64,000 nt of DNA. Source: Gemmobacter denitrificans. Lineage in GTDB: Bacteria > Pseudomonadota > Alphaproteobacteria > Rhodobacterales > Rhodobacteraceae. The position numbers were made by a program, and so were the translations under genes. The stretch lies in NCBI RefSeq assembly GCF_036964905.1, contig NZ_JBALHR010000004.1, positions 1 through 64,000 of the forward strand, in the 5' to 3' direction. Below are positions 58,671-64,000 of the stretch, piece after piece. Position 1 is the stretch's first letter. Every line of letters begins with the position of its first letter. The notes under the pieces were generated by a model. It did not search any database and was not told the DNA's origin. It was given only the letters and a program-made list of their open reading frames with translations.

Positions 58671-59630
58671 ATGAACTATCTGGAATTCGAAAAGCCGCTG
58701 GCCGAGATCGAAGGCAAGGCGGAAGAGCTGCGGGCTCTGGCGCGCGCCAACAAGGAAATGGATGTGGAGCGCGAGGCGGCGGCGCTGGACCGCAAGGCCG
58801 AAACGCTGCTGAAGGACCTCTACAAGGACCTGACGCCCTGGCGCAAATGCCAGGTGGCCCGCCACCCGGACCGCCCGCATTGCAAGGATTACATCGACGC
58901 GTTGTTCACCGAATACACGCCGCTGGCGGGGGATCGGAACTTTGCCGATGACCATGCGGTCATGGGGGGCCTTGCGCGGTTCAACGATCAGCCGGTCGTG
59001 GTGATCGGCCACGAAAAGGGCAATGACACGAAATCCCGTATCGAGCGGAATTTCGGCATGGCACGCCCCGAGGGCTATCGCAAGGCAATCCGGCTGATGG
59101 ACATGGCGCATCGCTTTGGCCTGCCGGTGGTGACGCTGGTGGATACGCCCGGTGCCTATCCGGGCAAGGGGGCCGAAGAACGCGGCCAGGCCGAGGCGAT
59201 TGCGCGCTCGACCGAGAAATGCCTGCAGATCGCTGTGCCGCTGATTTCGGTCGTGATCGGCGAAGGCGGTTCGGGCGGGGCGGTGGCCTTTGCCACGGCC
59301 AACCGCATCGCCATGCTGGAACATTCGGTCTATTCGGTGATTTCGCCCGAAGGCTGCGCCTCGATCCTGTGGAAGGATGCCGAGAAGATGCGCGAGGCCG
59401 CCGAGGCGCTGCGCCTGACGGCGCAAGACCTGCAAAAGCTGGGTGTGATTGACCGGATCATCAAGGAACCCCTGGGCGGCGCGCAGCGCGATCGCAAGGA
59501 AACCATCGAGGCCGTCGGCAAGGCGCTGGAAACCATGCTGAAGGAACTGTCGGGCAAGAAGCCTGACGCGCTGGTGAAGGAACGCCGGCAGAAATTCCTG
59601 GATATGGGATCGAAGGGCCTGGCTGCCTGA
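58671..59630 (+). CDS. accA: Acetyl-CoA carboxylase carboxyltransferase subunit alpha
   Basis: 319 residues. With AccD it transfers the carboxyl group from biotin to acetyl-CoA to give malonyl-CoA, the first step of fatty acid synthesis. The family core is intact: RHPDRPHCKDYI, DTPGAYPGKGAEERGQAEAIA and GEGGSGGAVAFATAN (oxyanion-hole glycines). The start at 58671 (GGGGAG upstream) gives the usual NYLEFEKPLAEIE; an earlier in-frame GTG at 58650 would add seven residues. Single gene ending in a strong terminator. Confidence 0.97.
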   Translation: MNYLEFEKPLAEIEGKAEELRALARANKEMDVEREAAALDRKAETLLKDLYKDLTPWRKCQVARHPDRPHCKDYIDALFTEYTPLAGDRNFADDHAVMGGLARFNDQPVVVIGHEKGNDTKSRIERNFGMARPEGYRKAIRLMDMAHRFGLPVVTLVDTPGAYPGKGAEERGQAEAIARSTEKCLQIAVPLISVVIGEGGSGGAVAFATANRIAMLEHSVYSVISPEGCASILWKDAEKMREAAEALRLTAQDLQKLGVIDRIIKEPLGGAQRDRKETIEAVGKALETMLKELSGKKPDALVKERRQKFLDMGSKGLAA

Positions 59631-59655
59631 TCCAGTTACATCGGTGATCTGGCGG

Positions 59656-59690
59656 TGCGGGCAGACCTTTGGTCTGCCCGCAAGCCTTTT
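59656..59690 (+). terminator. Terminator of accA
   Basis: TGCGGGCAGACC (59656-59667), loop TTT, GGTCTGCCCGCA (59671-59682): a 12-pair stem, then AGCCTTTT. A further hairpin (GCCCTGTCCC/GGGACGGGGC, 59697-59720) probably ends the convergent plsC operon. Confidence 0.85.
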
Positions 59691-59721
59691 GCCTCGGCCC
59701 TGTCCCTTGCGGGACGGGGCC

Positions 59722-60447
59722 TCAGGTCGCCTGCAGTGCCAGACGGTCAGATTCGGTTTCGATGTCGGATTCGAGCTTTTCCAGGAAGGCGCCATTTTCA
59801 AGACCCGGCGCGATGACGGGCAGGAATTCTACCACAGCAAGCCCGGGTTTGCGCAGAATGCCGCGTTTGGGCCAGAACAGGCCGACATTGGCGGCCACCG
59901 GGACACAATCCTGATCCAGTTGCTGATAAAGCAGGGCCGTGCCCACCTTGTAGGGGGCTTTCACACCCGGCGCGACGCGGGTTCCCTGCGGGTAGATGAT
60001 CAATTGGCCGGGCATGCTCGCCCCTGAGGCGACATCGGCCTTCATCTTGACGATGGCCGCGCCGCGCTTGCCGCGATCGACCGGGACACAGCCGATCCGC
60101 AGGGCATACCAGCCCAGCACCGGGGCCCAGACCAGTTCCTTTTTCATGATGAACTTGCCCCGGGGCACGGCGCCGAAGATCAGGATGATATCCAGAAAGC
60201 TCTGGTGTTTGGCGGCGATCAGGCATTCGTGACTGGGGACTGGGCCGCGGACTTCGGTCTGCAACCCGCACAGCAGGCGCAGGGTCAGCCGCACCCAGAC
60301 GCAAAAGCTGCGGCAGGCCGTATGGGCGTGGCGGCGGTCGATCAGGGCCGGGATCAGGAAGACGATCCCCAGCACCAGCATCGCCACATACATTTGCAGG
60401 ATGAACACCAGCGATAGCAGCCATTGCAAAGGAAGGATCCGGCGCAT
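59722..60447 (-). CDS. plsC: 1-acyl-sn-glycerol-3-phosphate acyltransferase
   Basis: 241 residues. N-terminal membrane segment (WLLSLVFILQMYVAMLVLGIVF, shown broadly), then acyltransferase motif I H-QSFL-D (AAKHQSFLDI, HX4D), motif II around GCVPVDRGKRG and motif III YPQGTR. It acylates lysophosphatidate to phosphatidate. It follows ftsX by one base, so it is in the ftsE-ftsX-plsC operon. Confidence 0.93.
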   Translation of the reverse strand: MRRILPLQWLLSLVFILQMYVAMLVLGIVFLIPALIDRRHAHTACRSFCVWVRLTLRLLCGLQTEVRGPVPSHECLIAAKHQSFLDIILIFGAVPRGKFIMKKELVWAPVLGWYALRIGCVPVDRGKRGAAIVKMKADVASGASMPGQLIIYPQGTRVAPGVKAPYKVGTALLYQQLDQDCVPVAANVGLFWPKRGILRKPGLAVVEFLPVIAPGLENGAFLEKLESDIETESDRLALQAT

Positions 60448-60448
60448 G

Positions 60449-61351
60449 TCAGGTCAGTTCCTGCAGTTTGGCGCGCGCAGCGGCGCGGGTTGCAAAAAAG
60501 GCTGTGGTCGCTGACAGAAGCGGGAGCAACAGGGGCAGCAACCAGCCAAGGCCCGTGAAGCCCAAGCCGGTCAGGAAGCCGCCCGCCGCATCGGTCGCAG
60601 GCAGGAAGGCCACGCCCAATGTGCCGGCCAGCGCCCCGATCACTGCGCCGCCGAAAGCGCGGAAGGTGAAGCGCCGCACGAAGGCCCCCGCGATATAGCT
60701 GTCGCGCGCACCAACCAGCCGCAGCACCCGGATGACCTGGGCATTGGCGGCCAGTGCCGCATTGGCGGCAAGGGTGATCATGGCGGCCATGGCCCCAAGG
60801 ATCAGCCCCATCGACAGGATCCCGAGCAGATTGAGCCGTCCGGCGGCAACGGCCAGCGGGCGGCGCCATCGGGTGTGATCGTCCAGCACTGCGCCCGGGG
60901 CCTCGGCGCTCAGGCGTTGGCGCAGGCCTTCGGCATCATAGCCGCTGCCGGTTTCGGTCAGTTCCACCAGCCGGGGCAGGTTCAGCGTTTCCAGAGGGAG
61001 GTCGGGGCCGAACCAGTCGTCCAGCAGATCGCGCTGTTCCTGATCGGACAGCGCCCGCGCAGCCTCGATCCCCGGCGTTTGCGCCAGCAGATCGAGCACG
61101 GCGCGGGTCTGCAGGTCAAGCTGATCAGCGGGGGCCGAAATGCGGATGGTGGCGGTGCGGGACAAGGCCTCGGACCAGCGATCGGCCATGCGGCCTGCCG
61201 CCAGCGACAGCGCAAGGGCAAAGACGGCCAGAAAGGTCATCGCCCCTGCGGTAAAGGTTGTCAGCCATGCCGTATGGCCCGAGGGGGGCACCACCCGGTC
61301 GGACTGGCGGTCGCCCAGCAATCGTAAGGCAATCTTCTGGCGCAGCTTCAC
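60449..61351 (-). CDS. ftsX: Cell division protein FtsX
   Basis: 300 residues, four predicted helices: one near residues 30-52 (TFTAGAMTFLAVFALALSLAAG in part), a periplasmic domain, and three C-terminal helices (LLGILSMGLILGAMAAMITLAA region, AVIGALAGTLGVAFL, GWLLPLLLPLLSATTAFFAT region). With FtsE it forms the ABC-like complex that activates peptidoglycan hydrolases at the septum. Its sequence is divergent, as usual for alphaproteobacterial FtsX. Start overlaps the ftsE stop by four bases. Confidence 0.92.
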   Translation of the reverse strand: MKLRQKIALRLLGDRQSDRVVPPSGHTAWLTTFTAGAMTFLAVFALALSLAAGRMADRWSEALSRTATIRISAPADQLDLQTRAVLDLLAQTPGIEAARALSDQEQRDLLDDWFGPDLPLETLNLPRLVELTETGSGYDAEGLRQRLSAEAPGAVLDDHTRWRRPLAVAAGRLNLLGILSMGLILGAMAAMITLAANAALAANAQVIRVLRLVGARDSYIAGAFVRRFTFRAFGGAVIGALAGTLGVAFLPATDAAGGFLTGLGFTGLGWLLPLLLPLLSATTAFFATRAAARAKLQELT

Positions 61352-62019
61352 AGATCGGCCCCCGCAAGCTGAATGCGGCGGTTGCGGATGCGCAGGACCC
61401 GCGCCGCCAGATGCGATTTGGCCTGCCGGATCAGGTTCAGATCATGGGTCGCGACCACGATGGTCTTGCCCATCCGGTTCAGTTCGACCAGCAGCAGCAG
61501 CAGGCGCAACGACATTTCCCAATCGACATTCCCTGTCGGTTCATCGGCAAGGATGATGTCGGGACCCATGATGATGGCCCGTGCCAGTGCTGCGCGCTGC
61601 CGTTCACCGCCAGACAGCGAGGGGGGCAGCGCATCGGCCAGATGTTTGAGCCCGACCCAGGCCAGCAGATCGCCCAGATCCTGATTGTCGATCTCGCGCC
61701 CCGATACGGTCAGCGGCAGGCCGACATTGGACGCAAGCGGCAAGTGATCCAGAAACTGGCAATCCTGATGCACCACCCCGATGCGGCGTCGGATGTCAGA
61801 GACATCATCGCGGTTCAGGCTGCGCACTTCGCGGTCAAAGACGGTGACATGGCCGACAGTCGGCAGGAGTTCGGCATAGCACAGCTTGAGGAAGGTCGAT
61901 TTGCCCGAACCGGAAGGCCCGGTCAGGAAATGGAACGATCCCGGCGCAAGCCGCAGAGAGATGTCGGAGAGCAATTCCCCCCCGCCATAGCTATAGGCCA
62001 CGTTCTCGAATGAAATCAC
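61348..62019 (-). CDS. ftsE: Cell division ATP-binding protein FtsE
   Basis: 223-residue ABC ATPase. Walker A GPSGSGKST, Q-loop VVHQDCQFLDHL, signature LSGGERQR, Walker B IILADEPTGNVD and switch His in VATHDLNLI. I chose the GTG at 62019, preceded by GGAAGG eight bases upstream and giving the standard VISFENVAYSYGGG N-terminus; an ATG at 62058 would add 13 unlikely residues. First gene of ftsE-ftsX-plsC, divergent from the zinc-ribbon protein gene. Confidence 0.94.
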   Translation of the reverse strand: MISFENVAYSYGGGELLSDISLRLAPGSFHFLTGPSGSGKSTFLKLCYAELLPTVGHVTVFDREVRSLNRDDVSDIRRRIGVVHQDCQFLDHLPLASNVGLPLTVSGREIDNQDLGDLLAWVGLKHLADALPPSLSGGERQRAALARAIIMGPDIILADEPTGNVDWEMSLRLLLLLVELNRMGKTIVVATHDLNLIRQAKSHLAARVLRIRNRRIQLAGADL

Positions 62020-62118
62020 CTGCCGCACCTTCCGCAATCGCGCCGCACAATCGCGCAAGGGCGCGGCGGATTCAACGGTCTGTCATTGAATTGCGACGGA
62101 AAAACATGCCTCTTGCGC

Positions 62119-62147
62119 TTGGAGTTACGGGTTTTCGTTGCTACAAC
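62119..62147 (+). promoter_or_regulatory. Promoter of the zinc-ribbon protein gene
   Basis: TTGGAG (62119-62124), exactly 17 bases, TACAAC (62142-62147), 41 bases before the ATG at 62188. Confidence 0.5.
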
Positions 62148-62187
62148 GGAAACAGAGACAAGCCGGAAACCGGCAGGAGCGGTAGCG

Positions 62188-63033
62188 ATGCGCCTGATTT
62201 GCCCCAATTGTGACGCGCAATACGAGGTTGCCGATGATGCAATCCCGGATGAGGGGCGGGATGTGCAATGTTCCAATTGTGGCCATGCCTGGTTTCAGAT
62301 GTCGCCCGCGCAACTGGCGGAACAGGCTGCTGAAGAAAACCTGTTCGATCTGCCACCCGAAGCGCCTGCAGCTGATCCGCAATGGGATGACGGGGCGCTG
62401 CAGCCGGTTACCGAGCCTGAGCCCGCCCCTGAACCGGAACCCCTGGCTGCCGCACCGGTAGAACCCCCTGCAACCCCGCGCCGCAGCATCGACGAAAGCC
62501 TGATGGCCGTGTTGCGTGAAGAGGCTGAGCGCGAGGCGCAGGCCCGGACACGGGAAGCGCAGGCCACCAGCCCGCTGGAAGTGCAGGGCGATCTGGGGCT
62601 GGACACCATGGCGGCCGCCCCGCCGGTCAGCGCTGCGGCCCGCCGCATCGCGGAATTGAAGGGCATCGACACCGAGGCGAAACCGGAGATTCCGGGGCCG
62701 GAGCCCTTGTCCCGGCCTGCAAAGGGCCGCGATCTGCTGCCGGATATCGAGGAAATCAATTCCACCCTGCGGCCGTCGGAGGAGTTGACGGCAGAGGAAG
62801 ACATGCCCCCGCTGTCGCAAGGCCGTCGGGCCTCTGGGGGCTTCGGATCCGGGTTTGCGCTGGCCATGGTGATCGCGCTGGTGATGGCGGTGACCTATGC
62901 CATGGCGCCGCGGCTGGAGCTTCTGGTGCCCGCCCTTGCCCCGGTGCTGAAATCCTATGTCGGCCTGATCGACATGGCCCGGCTATGGCTTGACGGGCTG
63001 ATGCTGAAGGCGGTGGCCGCACTGGAAGCCTGA
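62188..63033 (+). CDS. Zinc-ribbon (MJ0042-type) membrane protein
   Basis: 281 residues. N-terminal zinc ribbon with CPNC and CSNC pairs (RLICPNCDAQYEV, VQCSNCGHAWF), then a long acidic, Pro/Glu/Ala-rich disordered linker (about 50-215) and a single C-terminal membrane helix (FALAMVIALVMAVTYAMA). Such alphaproteobacterial proteins are annotated zinc-ribbon domain-containing and have no assigned function. The location next to ftsEX is suggestive of an envelope role but not proof. The ATG at 62188 (AGGAG upstream) begins directly with the ribbon. Confidence 0.85.
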   Translation: MRLICPNCDAQYEVADDAIPDEGRDVQCSNCGHAWFQMSPAQLAEQAAEENLFDLPPEAPAADPQWDDGALQPVTEPEPAPEPEPLAAAPVEPPATPRRSIDESLMAVLREEAEREAQARTREAQATSPLEVQGDLGLDTMAAAPPVSAAARRIAELKGIDTEAKPEIPGPEPLSRPAKGRDLLPDIEEINSTLRPSEELTAEEDMPPLSQGRRASGGFGSGFALAMVIALVMAVTYAMAPRLELLVPALAPVLKSYVGLIDMARLWLDGLMLKAVAALEA

Positions 63034-63064
63034 TCCCGTCAGGGCCATGGCCCTGCACGCAGGA

Positions 63065-64000
63065 TCAGAACAGGTCCAGCAGGCGGCGCAGATAATCGCG
63101 TTCACCCTCGGCCCTCTGTTGGTCGCCTGACCGGCGGCGGATTTCGTCCAGCAATTCCTGCGCCCGGCGCTGCACATCCTGCCCCTTGCCCAGATTGCCA
63201 TCATCGCCAATGCGCGCACTGCGCCCATTTTCGCGGCCCAGCGGATCGCGTGACGGATCGGCAGGTGCGGTGCCTTCGGGCGTATTGGCCTGCCCGCGAT
63301 CGGCGCGATCATTCTGCCGCTGGGCATCGCCCAAGGCTTTCAACCCGTCACGCAATGCTTCCATGGCTTCGGCCTGCCGGTCCAGCGCGCCGGACAGATC
63401 GCCGTCGCGCAGGGCGCGTTCCGCCTCTTCCATCGACCGTTCCGCCCCTTCCAGCGCCTCGCGGCCTTCTTCGCCGCTTTCGGTGCCGGGCCCGGGCAGC
63501 CGATTGGTATCCACCCCTTCCAGCCGACGGCGCAATTCCTCTTGCCGTTCTGCAAGGCTGCGGCGGTCTCCCTGACCGTCTTGAGCGTCGCCGTCCTGAG
63601 GCTGTCGCCCACCTTGCCCCTGCTGCAATTCGCGAAAGGCCTCATCCGACAGTTCCTGCTGGTCGCGCAGTGTATCCTGCAAATCGCGCATGCCGGGCAG
63701 CGTGGGGCCGCCCGATCCGGGGCCGCCTTCGGTGATCTGCAGGTTTTCCAGCAACTGCTGCAGCATGGCCATGGCCTCGGCGGCCTCGGCCATCCGGCCT
63801 TCTTCCATCAGGTGCTGGATTTCATCCATCATGTCCTGAATCTGATCGCCGGTGACCTCCATCCGCTCCTGATTTTCGGCGCGGTCGGAATCGGGATTGC
63901 GGGCCTCGCGGTCGGCCAGCATCTGCATGTAATCCTTGGTCGCCTCGCGCAGTTCATCCATCAGTTCGGCGATTTCGGCCGGATCGGCCCCGTTGCGGAT
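63065..64000 (-). CDS. TIGR02302-type (DUF4175) protein, 3' part only
   Basis: 312 visible codons; the frame continues past the window edge (residues IRNGADPAEIAELMDE are read at 64000-63956), so this is the C-terminal part of a larger protein. The visible part is a long, highly charged helical and disordered region rich in Gln, Glu, Arg and Gly (ELQQGQGGRQPQDGD, RRRLEGVD, ARIGDDGNLGKG) ending in RRLLDLF. This composition is typical of the alphaproteobacterial TIGR02302 family, whose N-terminus has membrane helices. Function unknown. Its internal ATG at 63961 is not the true start. Confidence 0.8.
   Translation of the reverse strand: MRNGADPAEIAELMDELREATKDYMQMLADREARNPDSDRAENQERMEVTGDQIQDMMDEIQHLMEEGRMAEAAEAMAMLQQLLENLQITEGGPGSGGPTLPGMRDLQDTLRDQQELSDEAFRELQQGQGGRQPQDGDAQDGQGDRRSLAERQEELRRRLEGVDTNRLPGPGTESGEEGREALEGAERSMEEAERALRDGDLSGALDRQAEAMEALRDGLKALGDAQRQNDRADRGQANTPEGTAPADPSRDPLGRENGRSARIGDDGNLGKGQDVQRRAQELLDEIRRRSGDQQRAEGERDYLRRLLDLF

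Overview
The window is a chromosomal segment of a high-GC alphaproteobacterium, almost certainly a member of the Rhodobacteraceae/Paracoccaceae. I see no phage, transposon, plasmid or CRISPR features. The family-level call rests on five things: a malyl-CoA lyase of the Rhodobacter Mcl1 type; a petP-petR regulator pair plus a petABC cytochrome bc1 operon; an Irr-type Fur regulator; a DNA polymerase IV with an N-terminal zinc finger; and the NDUFA9-like/uppP and xseB-ispA-dxs gene orders. The genus cannot be fixed from sequence reading alone.

Layout. 0-9.4 kb: tRNA-Leu (partial), an NDUFA9-like dehydrogenase, uppP, then a split glutamate synthase locus in which gltD and gltB are separated by a secreted protein gene and a GFA-family gene. 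9.7-16.2 kb: mtgA, GST, queG with a small downstream gene, a cutC/ROK-kinase pair, a periplasmic copper pair (DUF2946-like, PCuAC-like) and pyrF. 15.9-22.5 kb: a metallo-beta-lactamase-fold gene that has lost its expected stop, its divergent HxlR regulator, an NfeD/QmcA membrane pair, dadA, dinB and an N-formylglutamate amidohydrolase. 22.5-25.1 kb: tRNA-Val with rpmJ, an AT-richer lipoprotein gene, an AhpD-like enzyme and a GST. 25.5-31.7 kb: petABC, then the thiBPQ thiamine importer behind a TPP riboswitch. 31.7-35 kb: outer-membrane-like protein, GNAT, irr, MFS exporter. 35-41 kb: HDAC-like deacetylase-xseB-ispA-dxs, an orphan Mrr-type endonuclease and a CPBP protease. 41-50.4 kb: SDR, amn, HU, EamA transporter, aroC, petR-petP divergent from ilvE, and two overlapping genes of unknown role. 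50.5-64 kb: clpB, ThiE-like, trmJ-like, D-amino-acid transaminase, mcl1, an AraC/GyrI-like regulator, accA, plsC, ftsX-ftsE, a zinc-ribbon membrane protein and the 3' part of a TIGR02302-type gene.

How the genes work together. Most content is core metabolism and envelope biology. Respiration: petABC, with the petP-petR regulators 18 kb away. Cell wall and division: uppP, mtgA, ftsEX. Isoprenoid and thiamine supply: ispA, dxs, and thiBPQ controlled by TPP; Dxs itself needs TPP and makes the thiazole precursor. Lipid synthesis: accA, plsC. Nitrogen and amino acids: gltBD, ilvE, aroC, dadA, dat.

I did not find a clear multi-gene undescribed system. The most unusual signals are regulatory: a base-by-base readable riboswitch switch in front of thiB; a hairpin plus T-tract sitting directly after the tRNA-Val promoter; a two-hairpin element at 57583-57655 that displays CCUCCUC/GGAGGAG motifs; repeated TTGCGCAA boxes between petP and ilvE; and the apparent stop-codon loss that makes a hydrolase gene run into pyrF. 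The least understood protein-coding loci are 48486-50074, 3686-4408, 23284-23664 and 50201-50918.
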